Source of the DNA: Ketogulonicigenium robustum | GTDB lineage: Bacteria > Pseudomonadota > Alphaproteobacteria > Rhodobacterales > Rhodobacteraceae | Direction: 5' to 3' | Assembly (NCBI RefSeq): GCF_002117445.1 | Contig: NZ_CP019937.1 | Location: forward strand, 1,547,501-1,611,500 | Length of the DNA: 64,000 nt | Shown here: one piece after another, positions 50,292 to 60,216 of the stretch | Position numbering within the stretch: the stretch's first letter is position 1 | How the letters are laid out: each line of letters starts with the position of its first letter | The notes under the pieces: generated by a model | Told to the model about the DNA's origin: nothing | Databases searched by the model: none | The model's input: the letters and a program-made list of their open reading frames with translations, nothing else | Program-made: the position numbers and the translations under genes

Positions 50292-51176
50292 TTAGCCGCG
50301 ATTAGGTAGTCCACGCAGCGCTTCGCGGGCGCCTTGTGTCAGACGAATGGTTTGACGCGCCGCGTTGCGCAAATCGACGACAGATACATCGCGCGACAGC
50401 AACTGCTGCGCTTCCTCTTGGGCGATCACCCGCTGCAAAGCCTCGACCGCGCCTTCCTCGGGCAGCTGGATGCGCTGGTCGCGGTCCAGCATCAGGTCCC
50501 AGCGCCGCTCGCCCATGCGGACCAGCGCCAGCACGCGCGACCCCAGCGGGGCGGCAATGCGGAACAGTTCCATCGCTTCGGGGATCGCATCTTGCGCCCC
50601 GTCGCCCGCAATCAGCGGCAGGTCGTGGCGGTCGGCGCGGTTCATAATCATGCCGGTCGCGATGCCTTCGCCGTCCATCAGACGCAGCCCGTCGGTGTGG
50701 CGCCAAACGGCCACCGGCTGACGTTCCTCGATGGCGATCTGCAGCGTGCCGCCAGCGGCTTGGATGCTCACCTGCTTTACGGGGCTGAGGGCCGAGATCC
50801 GCGCCCGCAGATCCCGCAGGTCCAGATTAAAGGTCGAGATGGGGAACGGAATGTCGACTAGCCCCTCGACCGCGTAGGCCAGATCGGGGCTAGCGCCGGT
50901 AATGGCGTAGTCGTTCACCATGAACTCGGGGCGCTGCGTGACCGCTGCGATGGCGGCATTGTAGTGCCCCTGCACCCATGCGCGCGTATCTTGGCGGCCG
51001 AACGTCACCGCCAGCACCAGCAGCAGAACCACGACAGGAATGCCGATGCGCAACAGCAGACGGAACATCGGCGTCAGCATCAGGCGTTGATAGCGATAAG
51101 ACCACCGCGACGGCGCGGGGTCGCGCCGCAGATAGCGCGTCTCGCGCGCGATCTTGCGATGAATCACCGGTCGCAC
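50292..51176 (-). CDS. ftsQ: Cell division protein FtsQ
   Basis: Bitopic divisome protein linking early and late assembly. GTG at 51176 is chosen because GGAGG lies 7 bases upstream; it gives 294 residues, and the start lies within the last codons of ddl (13-base overlap). A cytoplasmic basic tail precedes one membrane helix ('[20 protein letters not shown]'), then a POTRA domain ('[20 protein letters not shown]') and the FtsQ domain ('[20 protein letters not shown]', 'PVAVW'). Confidence 0.93.
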   Translation of the reverse strand: MRPVIHRKIARETRYLRRDPAPSRWSYRYQRLMLTPMFRLLLRIGIPVVVLLLVLAVTFGRQDTRAWVQGHYNAAIAAVTQRPEFMVNDYAITGASPDLAYAVEGLVDIPFPISTFNLDLRDLRARISALSPVKQVSIQAAGGTLQIAIEERQPVAVWRHTDGLRLMDGEGIATGMIMNRADRHDLPLIAGDGAQDAIPEAMELFRIAAPLGSRVLALVRMGERRWDLMLDRDQRIQLPEEGAVEALQRVIAQEEAQQLLSRDVSVVDLRNAARQTIRLTQGAREALRGLPNRG

Positions 51177-52084
51177 GAGGCATCCTCCACCAACCAGCGG
51201 CAAAGCGCGGGAAAATCCATCCCGGCCCAAGCGGCTTGTTCGGGGGCCAAAGACGTCGGTGTCATGCCGGGCTGAGTGTTGGTTTCCAGCAGGATCAGAC
51301 CGTCGACCCCGCGGCTTTCGTCCCAACGAAAATCGGTGCGCGACAGGCCGCGACAGCCCAACGCCTTGTGGGCGCGCAAAGCATAATCCAAGCAGGCATC
51401 ATAAATATCGCGCGGGATGTTGGCCGGAATCTCGTGCCGCGAGCCGCCGACGCTGTACTTCGCATTGTAGTCGTACCACCCATCAGTGACAATGTCGGTC
51501 ACCGTCAAGGCGCGCTCGCCCAGCACAGCGGTGGTCAATTCGCGCCCCGGAACATATGCTTCGACCATCACGACATCGGGCATCTCGGCCGAGAGCTGGG
51601 GCGGTGAATTAGCGCCCTGCTGCACGATGTAAACACCGACGGAAGACCCCTCGTTCGAGGGCTTCACAACATAAGGCGCGTCCATCAGGTGGCGGTCACA
51701 TACGTCGGCCTTGGGGGCCAGCAGGCTGGCGACGACGGGCAGACCAGCGGCACGGTAGGCTTCCTTACTACGCTGCTTGTCCATCGCAAGGGCCGAGGCC
51801 AGTACGCCGGAATGCGTGTAGGGAATGCGCAACCATTCCAGAATACCCTGCACGCAGCCATCTTCGCCCCAGCGACCATGCAGCGAATTGAAGACGACAT
51901 CGGGTTTGACCGCGGCAAGCTGGCCGGCAAGGTCACGCCCAGCGTCCACCTCGACCACATCGTAACCAGCTTCAACCAGGGCAAGCGCGCATTCACGCCC
52001 CGACGACAGCGAAACCTCGCGCTCGGCCGAGAATCCGCCCATCAGTACAGCTACCCTGGGAACAGTCCTGCCCGACATTCCCAT
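51164..52084 (-). CDS. ddl: D-alanine--D-alanine ligase
   Basis: ATP-grasp enzyme making the D-Ala-D-Ala dipeptide used by MurF. The 306 residues contain '[19 protein letters not shown]', '[19 protein letters not shown]', '[20 protein letters not shown]', '[18 protein letters not shown]' and '[20 protein letters not shown]'. It is a DdlB-type gene within the dcw cluster. An in-frame ATG two codons later is an equally possible start. Confidence 0.96.
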   Translation of the reverse strand: MGMSGRTVPRVAVLMGGFSAEREVSLSSGRECALALVEAGYDVVEVDAGRDLAGQLAAVKPDVVFNSLHGRWGEDGCVQGILEWLRIPYTHSGVLASALAMDKQRSKEAYRAAGLPVVASLLAPKADVCDRHLMDAPYVVKPSNEGSSVGVYIVQQGANSPPQLSAEMPDVVMVEAYVPGRELTTAVLGERALTVTDIVTDGWYDYNAKYSVGGSRHEIPANIPRDIYDACLDYALRAHKALGCRGLSRTDFRWDESRGVDGLILLETNTQPGMTPTSLAPEQAAWAGMDFPALCRWLVEDASCDR

Positions 52085-52123
52085 CGCCTCGTGTCCGGGC
52101 CATTCTATGGCCCTGTTATGATT

Positions 52124-53059
52124 TTAATTATCTGAAGGGGCCGGTTCGCCGACCCTCTTGATTTCCCACTCTAGCGTGATGCCAGCGCGCTCGTAAACAG
52201 CTTTTCGAACGCGCTCGCCCAAACCCTCCAGATCGGCTGCGGTTGCGCCGCCCGCATTGGTCAGGAAATTGGCGTGTTTGGGGTTCATCACCGCCCCGCC
52301 GAGTGTGGCGCCGCGCAGACCCGCATCGTCGATCAGCTTCCACGCCTTCAATTCGTGCGTATCATCCGCCTTCCCTGTCGAAGAAAAACCGGCGGGATTG
52401 CGAAAGGTCGAACCGGCCGTGCGATCCTTGCTGGGTTGGGTTTCATCGCGCTTTTGCAGCTGGGCGTCCATGGTGGCGTTCAGCACATCGGGTGCGGCAG
52501 CGGGGGCATCGAACAGCGCCTCCAGCACGATTGCGCCTGCGGGCAGCTGGCTTTGGCGATAGGCCAAATGCAGGTCAGCGGCGGGCAAAACCTGTACATC
52601 GCCGTTGCGGGTCATAATCGTGACTTCAATCAGTCGATCGGCCACATATTGCCCATAGCATCCCGCGTTCATTGTCACGGCCCCGCCGATGGTGCCGGGA
52701 ATGGTCCGCAGAAAGGTTAAATCGCGCCCTGCGTCCGCCGCGCGGCGCGCAACGAACGAATCAAGCGCGGCAGCACCGGCGCGCACACGGCCATTCGCAT
52801 CCACCTCGATCCCGTTGAAGCCGCGCCCCAGACGGATCACCACACCGCGAATGCCACCATCACGTACGATCAGGTTCGACCCGACGCCCATGGTGAACAC
52901 CGGCACATCATCAGGCAGCGCGCGCAAGAAATCAGCCAGATCGTCACGGTCGGCGGGTTGGAACAACCAATCGGCGGGGCCGCCGACGCGCATCCACGTC
53001 AGGTCGGCCAGCGGGCGGTTCGGGGTCAGCGTGCCGCGAACGGGGGGCAGCGGGCTCAT
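52124..53059 (-). CDS. murB: UDP-N-acetylenolpyruvoylglucosamine reductase
   Basis: FAD- and NADPH-dependent formation of UDP-MurNAc. The ATG at 53059 has GGAGGG upstream, overlaps the murC stop by 4 bases and gives 311 residues. Motifs are '[13 protein letters not shown]', '[18 protein letters not shown]', '[17 protein letters not shown]', 'STFRNPAG' and '[17 protein letters not shown]', typical of the type II/short MurB. Confidence 0.96.
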   Translation of the reverse strand: MSPLPPVRGTLTPNRPLADLTWMRVGGPADWLFQPADRDDLADFLRALPDDVPVFTMGVGSNLIVRDGGIRGVVIRLGRGFNGIEVDANGRVRAGAAALDSFVARRAADAGRDLTFLRTIPGTIGGAVTMNAGCYGQYVADRLIEVTIMTRNGDVQVLPAADLHLAYRQSQLPAGAIVLEALFDAPAAAPDVLNATMDAQLQKRDETQPSKDRTAGSTFRNPAGFSSTGKADDTHELKAWKLIDDAGLRGATLGGAVMNPKHANFLTNAGGATAADLEGLGERVRKAVYERAGITLEWEIKRVGEPAPSDN

Positions 53060-54459
53060 GCCCAGCCCTCCAGATGTTTTGGCAACGCATGCGCCCACGC
53101 CGAAATTGTTCCCGCGCCAAGGCACACCAGCATATCACCGGGCTGCATGTATTTGCGCACCACATCGGCTAACTCGGCCTCGGAATGCACAGCGAACGCG
53201 TGGCGGTGGCCGTGGCGGATCAAACCTTCGACCAGGTCATCGCGGCTTGCGCCGGGGATCGGATCTTCGCCTGCGGCGTAGACCTCGGTGATGCCGACAT
53301 AATCAGCCTCGTTAAAACAGGTGCAGAAGTCTTCGAACAGGTTCGCAAGGCGCGAATAGCGGTGCGGCTGATGCACGGCGACGACCTTGCCATCACAGGC
53401 CTGCCGCGCCGCGCGCAGCACGGCGGCGATCTCGACCGGATGGTGGCCGTAATCGTCGATAATCGTCACGCCGTTCACTTCGGCGACCTTGGTAAAGCGG
53501 CGATTCACGCCGCCAAACTTCGCCAGCGCTGCGCGGATTTCGTCTGCGCCCATCCCCAGATGCCGCGCCACGGCAACAGCCCCCAGCGCGTTCGAGACGT
53601 TGTGATCCCCCGGCATCGGCAGCGTGCAGCCCTCGATCACCAGCCCCTCGGCCTGCAACTGGATGTCGAAATGCGCGATGCCTTTGATGAACCGCAGATT
53701 CACCGCGCGCACATCGGCCTGCGCGTTGAACCCGAAGGTCACAACGCGGCGGTCGGTCACACGCCCCACAAGGGCCTGAACCTCGGGGTGGTCGGTGCAG
53801 CACACGGCCAAACCATAGAAGGGGATGTTGCCGACGAAATCGTCAAAACCCTTGCGCAGCCCCTCAATCGTCCCCCAGTGCTCCATATGCTCGGGGTCGA
53901 TATTGGTCACGATGGCGATGGTCGCGGGAAGGCGGGTGAAGGTGCCGTCGGATTCGTCAGCCTCGACCACCATCCATTCACCCTGCCCCATCCGCGCGTT
54001 CGAGCCGTAAGCGTGGATGATACCGCCGTTTACCACGGTCGGGTCCAACCCGCCTGCATCCAGCAGCGTGGCGACCATGGTGGTGGTTGTCGTCTTGCCG
54101 TGGGTTCCAGCGATTGCCACGTTCGACTTCAGCCGCATCAGTTCGGCCAGCATGTCGGCGCGGCGCACCACGGGCAAACCGCGCAGGCGCGCCTCGTCCA
54201 ATTCGGGGTTGCCGGTTTTGATGGCAGACGAGATCACAATCACCGCCGCGCCATCGATATTTTCGGCGCGCTGCCCGATGAACACCTGCGCCCCCAGATC
54301 GGCCAGCCGCTGCGTGATCGCGCTGGCCTTCAGATCCGACCCCTGCACGCGGTAGCCTAGGTTCAACAGAACCTCGGCGATGCCCGACATGCCAATCCCC
54401 CCCATGCCAACAAAATGGATCGGACCGATATCGAGGGGCAGTTTCGTCGCGGGCGACAT
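53056..54459 (-). CDS. murC: UDP-N-acetylmuramate--L-alanine ligase
   Basis: Adds L-Ala to UDP-MurNAc. The 467-residue Mur ligase has '[18 protein letters not shown]', the ATP loop '[20 protein letters not shown]', '[20 protein letters not shown]', '[11 protein letters not shown]' and '[18 protein letters not shown]' with the MurC-specific YGHHP. It is 2 bases downstream of murG. Confidence 0.97.
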   Translation of the reverse strand: MSPATKLPLDIGPIHFVGMGGIGMSGIAEVLLNLGYRVQGSDLKASAITQRLADLGAQVFIGQRAENIDGAAVIVISSAIKTGNPELDEARLRGLPVVRRADMLAELMRLKSNVAIAGTHGKTTTTTMVATLLDAGGLDPTVVNGGIIHAYGSNARMGQGEWMVVEADESDGTFTRLPATIAIVTNIDPEHMEHWGTIEGLRKGFDDFVGNIPFYGLAVCCTDHPEVQALVGRVTDRRVVTFGFNAQADVRAVNLRFIKGIAHFDIQLQAEGLVIEGCTLPMPGDHNVSNALGAVAVARHLGMGADEIRAALAKFGGVNRRFTKVAEVNGVTIIDDYGHHPVEIAAVLRAARQACDGKVVAVHQPHRYSRLANLFEDFCTCFNEADYVGITEVYAAGEDPIPGASRDDLVEGLIRHGHRHAFAVHSEAELADVVRKYMQPGDMLVCLGAGTISAWAHALPKHLEGWA

Positions 54460-54461
54460 CT

Positions 54462-55589
54462 TTATTCCTTTGTAGTGGCTACCGGCGCGGCAGCGGCGGG
54501 CTGGGCCAGCCCTTCGACCAATTCGACAAGACGTTCGGTGGCATCAGGGCGGCCCGCAGCCAACGCGGCATGCGCCATACGCACGGCCGCCGCCGGATCA
54601 TCCAGCACCCCTTCCAACAAAGCGGACAGGCGATCAACCTCGAAGTCTTTTTCCTGCAAGATCGCGGCGGCACCTTGCTGCACCAGCCCTGCGGCATTGG
54701 CATTCTGGTGGTCGCCCGTGGCGGCCGCGAAGGGCACCAAAATTGAAGGGCGCCCGATAACCGTCAGATCCGCTAGCGTCGATGCGCCCGCGCGTGTGAT
54801 GATGATTTGCGCCTCGCTCATGCGGGCAGGAATGTCGTTAAAGAACGGCACGACCTCGGCCGGAATCGCTTCGGCGGCATAGAGTTCGGTCACCCGCGCT
54901 ACATCCTCGGGGCGGGCTTGCTGTGCGACGCGGATATTATTGCGCAGGCGCATCGGCAGCGCGGCGATGGCGGGCGGCACCACATCCGCCAGAATGCGCG
55001 CCCCCTGACTGCCGCCGATAATCAGCACCGACATCGGGTAATCGCCCGGCGGAATATAAGGCGCGCCCGCACGTTCCAGCACGGCGCCGCGCACGGGGTT
55101 GCCGGTATGAATGCCCTGCACGCCAGCAGGCAGATCGGTGGGCCACGTCCCGCAAGCCACGGCATTTACGCGGGTGGCGAATACTTTGTTCACGCGGCCC
55201 AAGATACCGTTTTGTTCGTGGATCATGCGCGGCAGACGCAGCACCCAAGCCGCCGCCATCGCGGGGATCGAAGGGTAGCCGCCAAATCCCACCACAACCG
55301 CCGGCCGATCGCGCAGCATCTGCATGGCCGCCCCAATACACCCCGCCGCAATCGCAAAGGGCGCCAGCAGCTTACCCGCCACACCCTTGCGCGCAAACGT
55401 GCCCGAGCGCAGCTGCACAATCTCAACCGCGTCAGGGAAGCCGCCGACATACCGCGCACCGCGTGCATCGGTTGTCAGGCGCACACGCCAACCACGCGCC
55501 AGCATCGCCTCGGCCAAGGCCTGCGCGGGGAACATGTGCCCGCCCGTGCCGCCCGCCGCGATGATCAGCAACGGTGATTTATCGGTCAT
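54462..55589 (-). CDS. murG: UDP-GlcNAc--MurNAc-pentapeptide-diphosphoundecaprenol GlcNAc transferase
   Basis: Glycosyltransferase of family 28 making lipid II at the inner face of the membrane. The 375 residues start '[20 protein letters not shown]' and contain '[19 protein letters not shown]', '[15 protein letters not shown]', '[18 protein letters not shown]' and '[19 protein letters not shown]'. It overlaps the end of ftsW by 4 bases (ATGA). Confidence 0.97.
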   Translation of the reverse strand: MTDKSPLLIIAAGGTGGHMFPAQALAEAMLARGWRVRLTTDARGARYVGGFPDAVEIVQLRSGTFARKGVAGKLLAPFAIAAGCIGAAMQMLRDRPAVVVGFGGYPSIPAMAAAWVLRLPRMIHEQNGILGRVNKVFATRVNAVACGTWPTDLPAGVQGIHTGNPVRGAVLERAGAPYIPPGDYPMSVLIIGGSQGARILADVVPPAIAALPMRLRNNIRVAQQARPEDVARVTELYAAEAIPAEVVPFFNDIPARMSEAQIIITRAGASTLADLTVIGRPSILVPFAAATGDHQNANAAGLVQQGAAAILQEKDFEVDRLSALLEGVLDDPAAAVRMAHAALAAGRPDATERLVELVEGLAQPAAAAPVATTKE

Positions 55590-56758
55590 TGGCGGCGCCC
55601 CTGTCGCAAAAGAATATCGCCGATCCGCCCCTGCGGACGCGATCGTGTAAGGGCCAGCAACATGCCGACCGAAAGCCCCGCCGCCATCAGTGACGATCCG
55701 CCATAGCTGACGAAGGGCAGTGTCATCCCCTTGGCGGGCAGCAACCGCACAGCCACCCCCATATTGATCATCGCCTGCACGCCGAACACCGTGGCAAGGC
55801 CGGTGCCCGCCAGACGGATGAACGGGTCACGTTCGCGCATCAGCCGAAAGAGCGAGCGGACGACAATAATCAGGAACAGCGAAATGATGGCACCCACCAT
55901 CAGCAAGCCGTATTCTTCGGCCGCGACGGCGATGATAAAGTCGGTATGCGCATCGGGCAGCGACCATTTCACCTGCCCCTGTCCCACGCCGACACCGAAA
56001 AAGCCGCCTTCGCGAATGGCATTCGTGGCAAAACCGATCTGGCTGCGGGGGTCGAATTCCTCGGCCAGAAAGCCGTTGATCCGGCGGGCAAAGTGGTCGG
56101 ACGTGCTATAAGCGAACAGGCCGCCAGCCCCCACCACACCGGCCAAGCCGAACAGCAGCACCATCGGCGCGCCGGCAACAAAATACATGACGGTCCATGT
56201 GAAGATCACCAGCGCAGCTTGGCCAAAGTCAGGTTGCATGGCAAGCATCAACACGATGACAGCCGTAACCGCCAGCGAAATCCGCTTACCCGGCGGGCCA
56301 CCCTCCTGCCCCCCCGCAACCATCAGCCACGCGGTGACGACGATGAAAAACGGCTTCAACACCTCGGACGGTTGAAAGCTGGCGACCCCCAGTGAAAACC
56401 ACCGCACCGCCCCCTTGCCGAAGTCGGTGCCCACGAAAGGCAGTGCAGCAAGCGCCGCGAAAGCAACGAAAAACCCGATCACACCCAAACGGCGGATGTT
56501 ACGCGGCGACATCATCGAGACCAGCAGCATCAGCGTGATGGCGGCAACCCCGAAGACCCCTTGGCGGGTAACGAAATAAAACGGCTCTAGCCCGAGGCGC
56601 GTCGCCAGCGGGGCAGATGCGGCCAAACCCAGCAGCAAGCCAAGCGCTAACAGCACCAGAATACAACTGAATGTCAGCTTGTCGATTGTGCGCCACCAGC
56701 GCGGCAACACAGGGTCGCTGACCTGCACTGCCGCAGCGCGATAGACCATGTCTGTCAT
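55586..56758 (-). CDS. ftsW: Septal peptidoglycan polymerase FtsW (SEDS family)
   Basis: Lipid II polymerase working with FtsI. The 390-residue protein has ten membrane helices and SEDS motifs: '[20 protein letters not shown]', '[20 protein letters not shown]' with the catalytic Asp, '[15 protein letters not shown]' and '[20 protein letters not shown]'. The ATG at 56758 gives the family start '[10 protein letters not shown]'. It is the first gene of this dcw half; murD, normally just before it, is absent and the next gene upstream is divergent. Confidence 0.95.
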   Translation of the reverse strand: MTDMVYRAAAVQVSDPVLPRWWRTIDKLTFSCILVLLALGLLLGLAASAPLATRLGLEPFYFVTRQGVFGVAAITLMLLVSMMSPRNIRRLGVIGFFVAFAALAALPFVGTDFGKGAVRWFSLGVASFQPSEVLKPFFIVVTAWLMVAGGQEGGPPGKRISLAVTAVIVLMLAMQPDFGQAALVIFTWTVMYFVAGAPMVLLFGLAGVVGAGGLFAYSTSDHFARRINGFLAEEFDPRSQIGFATNAIREGGFFGVGVGQGQVKWSLPDAHTDFIIAVAAEEYGLLMVGAIISLFLIIVVRSLFRLMRERDPFIRLAGTGLATVFGVQAMINMGVAVRLLPAKGMTLPFVSYGGSSLMAAGLSVGMLLALTRSRPQGRIGDILLRQGRRQ

Positions 56759-56936
56759 GGCTACACCGCTCTCCGCCTGAATTTGCCTCAAATACCGCCC
56801 GTTTTCGGGTCTGTCCTAGCAGTTTAACGTGAAAACGCCCTTCAATCCAGCGCAAAAGCCGCCTTGCGCAATGATGCCGGGCAAGGCATCAGGCAGCCAA
56901 GCCCCTGCCCTAGAACCCTGCAACCCCGAGGCCGCC

Positions 56937-58127
56937 ATGCACGTGCAGACCCTGATCATCGGTGCCGGTGCCGCCGGCCTTTATTGTGCCGCCCATGCAG
57001 GCCCGGGCGTTCTGGTGGTCGACCATGCGCGCGCGGCAGGCAAGAAGATCCGCATTTCGGGCGGCGGGCGCTGCAATTTCACCAACATCCACGCCCGCCC
57101 CGAAGCCTATCTGTGCCGCAACCCGCATTTCGTGAAGTCAGCGTTGAAGCGCCACACAGCCACCGACTTTCTGGCGCTGGTCGACGCGCACGGCATTGCA
57201 TGGCACGAAAAGACTCTCGGGCAGCTGTTTTGCGACAAGACCGCGAAAGACATCGTCGCCATGCTGCTGGGGCTGCTGCAGAAAAATGACGCCGCACTGT
57301 GGCTGCAAACCGAGGTTGGCGACATCACCCACGACGGCACACATTTCCACGTCATCCTGCACCGCGACGGCAAGCCGACGCGGGTGAGCGCGCAAAATCT
57401 GGTGCTGGCCAGCGGGGGCAAATCCATCCCCAAAATGGGCGCTACAGGTTTGGCCTATCGTATCGCTGAACAGTTCGACCTGCCGCAGATCGAAACGCGC
57501 GCCGGTCTGGTTCCCCTCACCTTCCCGGACGGCGCGATGTCGCCGCTGGCGGGCACCGCGCTGCCGGTGAGGGCGCAAGCCGCGCGCGGCCCCAGCTTTG
57601 ACGAAGCACTGCTGTTCACCCACCGCGGCCTGTCCGGCCCCGCCATTTTACAGATCAGCAGTTATTGGCGCGAGGGCGAGGACATCACCGTGAACCTGCT
57701 GCCGTCCAGCCGCGACCCAGCCGCCGACCTGCGCGCCTTGCGCAAATCGGCGGGGGCCAAATCGCTGGCAACCGTGCTGGGGGGAATTCTGCCGCGCAAA
57801 CTGGTCGACGCGCTGCTGGGGCAATGGAATTTGGGGGGCAATATCGCGGACATGTCAGACAAAGCATTGGCTGATCTGGCCGCGCGCCTGACCGGCTGGC
57901 AATTGCGCCCGACAGGATCCGAAGGTTACCGCACCGCCGAGGTCACCCTCGGCGGGATCGACACTGACGCCCTGTCGTCCCGCACGATGGAGGCCAAGAC
58001 CATGCCCGGCCTGTTCTGCATCGGCGAATGTGTGGATGTGACCGGCTGGCTGGGGGGCTACAACTTCCAGTGGGCATGGTCGTCGGCCCACGCCGCAGGC
58101 ACCGAAATCGCCAGCCGGGCGGTTTAA
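56937..58127 (+). CDS. HI0933/YhiN-family NAD(P)/FAD-dependent flavoprotein
   Basis: A 396-residue flavoprotein: FAD-binding 'TLIIGAGAAGLYCAAHAGPG', the family signature 'GKKIRISGGGRCNFTNIH', 'VLASGGKSIPKMGATGLAYR' and the C-terminal 'PGLFCIGECVDVTGWLGGYN'. The substrate is unknown for the family. The ATG at 56937 is preceded by GAGG at 5 bases. It is divergent from ftsW and converges with gapR with a 4-base overlap. Confidence 0.88.
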   Translation: MHVQTLIIGAGAAGLYCAAHAGPGVLVVDHARAAGKKIRISGGGRCNFTNIHARPEAYLCRNPHFVKSALKRHTATDFLALVDAHGIAWHEKTLGQLFCDKTAKDIVAMLLGLLQKNDAALWLQTEVGDITHDGTHFHVILHRDGKPTRVSAQNLVLASGGKSIPKMGATGLAYRIAEQFDLPQIETRAGLVPLTFPDGAMSPLAGTALPVRAQAARGPSFDEALLFTHRGLSGPAILQISSYWREGEDITVNLLPSSRDPAADLRALRKSAGAKSLATVLGGILPRKLVDALLGQWNLGGNIADMSDKALADLAARLTGWQLRPTGSEGYRTAEVTLGGIDTDALSSRTMEAKTMPGLFCIGECVDVTGWLGGYNFQWAWSSAHAAGTEIASRAV

Positions 58128-58372
58128 TTCATCCCCAAGGCTTGCTTATACAGCTCCAAGATAGCCTCTTCCTCGGCCAGATCGTTCTGGTCGCGCTTGC
58201 GCAGCGCGATGATTTTGCGCAGCACCTTGGTGTCATAACCACGGCCCTTCGCCTCGGCCATCACTTCTTTCAGCTGCTCGGCCACGTATTTCTTTTCGGC
58301 CTCCAGCGTCTCGTAACGCTCGACGATCGAGCGAATCTCGTCGGCGGCGGCGGTAAGGGTCACGTCGTTCAT
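58124..58372 (-). CDS. gapR: GapR-type nucleoid-associated protein (DUF2312)
   Basis: An 82-residue protein beginning 'MNDVTLTAAADEIRSIVERY' with the coiled-coil 'ETLEAEKKYVAEQLKEVMAE' and 'GYDTKVLRKIIALRKRDQND', the diagnostic pattern of alphaproteobacterial DUF2312/GapR. In Caulobacter GapR binds over-twisted AT-rich DNA ahead of replication and transcription forks. The ATG at 58372 starts the family; the frame is open further upstream without similarity. It is divergent from the small membrane protein gene (126-base gap). Confidence 0.93.
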   Translation of the reverse strand: MNDVTLTAAADEIRSIVERYETLEAEKKYVAEQLKEVMAEAKGRGYDTKVLRKIIALRKRDQNDLAEEEAILELYKQALGMN

Positions 58373-58498
58373 GGCAAATTCCGGTCTTATATGCTGCAAA
58401 TCCGGCTCCAGTCCTACAACCTGCTTTGCCCGCCCGCAACGACTTGAACTGCGCCCTGCCACCCGATAGGCGTGGATCACCCTAAAGTTGGAGTGGAC

Positions 58499-58714
58499 AT
58501 GCAAACCCTGATCGTCGCCGGTGCCATCGTAACAGTGCTGGGCCTTGCCGGAATCGTCTGGACGCTTGTCACCATTTTGGGCGCAAAACGGCGCGGCCTG
58601 TCGCCCGAAGCGCTGCAAAATGCGATTCAGAAGGTTGCCCCGATCAACCTCGGCGCGCTTTTCGTCTCATTCCTCGGGCTGATCATGCTGGTCGCGGGGC
58701 TGATCCTGCGCTGA
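58499..58714 (+). CDS. Small two-helix membrane protein
   Basis: A 71-residue protein with two hydrophobic segments ('LIVAGAIVTVLGLAGIVWTL' and 'LGALFVSFLGLIMLVAGLIL') joined by a basic loop 'GAKRRGLSPEALQNAIQKV'. The ATG has GGAG 5 bases upstream, and coding structure is good. I do not recognise the family. Its last 48 bases overlap the converging ArsR gene. Confidence 0.7.
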   Translation: MQTLIVAGAIVTVLGLAGIVWTLVTILGAKRRGLSPEALQNAIQKVAPINLGALFVSFLGLIMLVAGLILR

Positions 58715-59053
58715 CACCGCCTGCACGGCTGCGGCAAGTCCGGCCAGAACCACGGTCACTCGTATATCGGCGATGGAATACAGCATCTGGCGGCCATTGC
58801 GCGCGCTGGTGACCAAGCCTTCCGCCCGCATGCGCGCCAACTGACCGGATACATAGGCTTGGCTCATCCCCAACTGTTCTTCCAGTTCAGACACGCAGCA
58901 GGCCCCCGCGCTGAGAGCGCACAGCATGCGCAGGCGCTGCGGATTTGAAAGGGCACGACACACCTCGGATGTCCCCTCGGCCACAGCGGCCAGATGCGCC
59001 ATGTCGGGGAAATCGCTGGCACTTTCTGCCTTTGATGTCAGTCGCTGTTCCAT
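58667..59053 (-). CDS. ArsR/SmtB-family winged-helix regulator
   Basis: A 128-residue regulator: 'EVCRALSNPQRLRMLCALSA', 'CCVSELEEQLGMSQAYVSGQ' (recognition helix) and 'LARMRAEGLVTSARNGRQML' match the ArsR fold. Cysteines occur in 'RMLCAL' and 'GACCVSEL'. The first matches one thiol of the SqrR/BigR persulfide sensors, but the second C-terminal cysteine is missing; the CC pair lies where ArsR/CadC proteins have ELCVCDL. The inducer is therefore uncertain. The C-terminal tail is Asp/Gln/Pro-rich and is encoded over the end of the convergent small membrane protein gene. Confidence 0.85.
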   Translation of the reverse strand: MEQRLTSKAESASDFPDMAHLAAVAEGTSEVCRALSNPQRLRMLCALSAGACCVSELEEQLGMSQAYVSGQLARMRAEGLVTSARNGRQMLYSIADIRVTVVLAGLAAAVQAVSAQDQPRDQHDQPEE

Positions 59054-59113
59054 AAGGCGAACCTAGGAACGCCCGCGCCCCATTTCAACTTGTGCTGGGC
59101 GACGGATGCCGGT

Positions 59114-60178
59114 TTATCCCGCCATCCCGATGGTAACACCCCAGCCTTGCGTTAAATTCAACGCGTCGATTTCATCAGGTGTCACAGCCGCGCCCGTCAG
59201 ACGCAGCGCGCGCATACCGCCAGCCTTTCCCAAGTGACCAAAGCCGACCTGCGCATCACCCGCCCCGATCAGACGGACAGCGCCCAAACTGGCCCCCGGC
59301 AACGACAGGACGTCGCCGACCGCAAGCCCCTCGATCTGAGACAGCGGAATCCGCATACGGTGCAGCACTGCGTGAAGTTCTGCATTCGCCGCCATCACAT
59401 TGCGATTGATGGCAAGCGACCAGCCAGCGTGACGGCTCCGGCTCGCCTCGACCGCGCGCGAGGGGGCGTCTTCCGCCATCTTGCGGCGCTGCGAAACCGC
59501 CGCCCGCGCCCCTTCGGTAGGCAGCAACAAGGTTATCCCGCCCGCCCGATCATTGCTGATCGCCACACCGATTCGCATCTGTCGATAGGCCCCGTGACTT
59601 AGCGCAAAGGCCGCATCGCGCGCCCCGTTGAAGGGCCGACCGCAGGCCAAACCATCTACCCACCCCTGCACCGACCACCCCTGCGTTGGGCTGGCGATAG
59701 CTTCGGCGATCAAATCGCCGATGCACCGTTCGGCCACCGGCTGGCACAGCACCTCGTCCACCGAAGTGCGCGGACGCTCGGCAACTTGGGCGTGGTAAGG
59801 CTCGCCCAAAGTCTGCGCCTCGACCACGGCCATACGCAACTGGGCATCAAAGGCCAGAAGCCCGACGATTTCGCCGTCGCACAGCAGCGAAAACAGGATC
59901 ATCCCGTCGGAGAGTCCCATCAGAATATCGTCCAGAACGCCCTCGTCAACGTCGGGCAAGGTCAGTGTCGCGCGCAACCCAGCGGCTTCGGTCAGCGCGC
60001 GGGCGAACGACTGGCGTAGAACCCGTTGCGGCGCGGCCCCGCCCGACGGGATGTGCGGCCGCCCCCGCCCGAGCATGGTTTTTATGCCGGCCTTTGCGCC
60101 GCCGCGCCCCGCCACGCCCTGATCATGCGCTTGCGACAATGCCAGCCCCCTTTGCAGCCCGTGCCTTGATTCATCCAC
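59114..60178 (-). CDS. FliM/FliN (SpoA-domain) family protein, orphan
   Basis: A 354-residue protein whose C-terminal ~75 residues ('ELHAVLHRMRIPLSQIEGLA', 'VGDVLSLPGASLGAVRLIG', 'VGFGHLGKAGGMRALRL') have the SpoA/FliN pattern of the flagellar motor switch, preceded by a FliM-middle-like region ('MILFSLLCDGEIVGLLAFDA'). Such proteins are found in Rhodobacterales. No other flagellar gene is in the window. The start is uncertain: GTG at 60178 has a poor ribosome site and an ATG at 60076 is also possible. Confidence 0.65.
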   Translation of the reverse strand: MDESRHGLQRGLALSQAHDQGVAGRGGAKAGIKTMLGRGRPHIPSGGAAPQRVLRQSFARALTEAAGLRATLTLPDVDEGVLDDILMGLSDGMILFSLLCDGEIVGLLAFDAQLRMAVVEAQTLGEPYHAQVAERPRTSVDEVLCQPVAERCIGDLIAEAIASPTQGWSVQGWVDGLACGRPFNGARDAAFALSHGAYRQMRIGVAISNDRAGGITLLLPTEGARAAVSQRRKMAEDAPSRAVEASRSRHAGWSLAINRNVMAANAELHAVLHRMRIPLSQIEGLAVGDVLSLPGASLGAVRLIGAGDAQVGFGHLGKAGGMRALRLTGAAVTPDEIDALNLTQGWGVTIGMAG

Positions 60179-60216
60179 AGGCTACCGCGCAGGGGTAAAC
60201 GTTTGCCTAAAACAGG

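Noticed and set aside
58667-59053. Assignment of the ArsR protein as a SqrR/BigR persulfide sensor
   Set aside because: One of the two sensing cysteines (the C-terminal one) is missing, so only the general ArsR family is supported.
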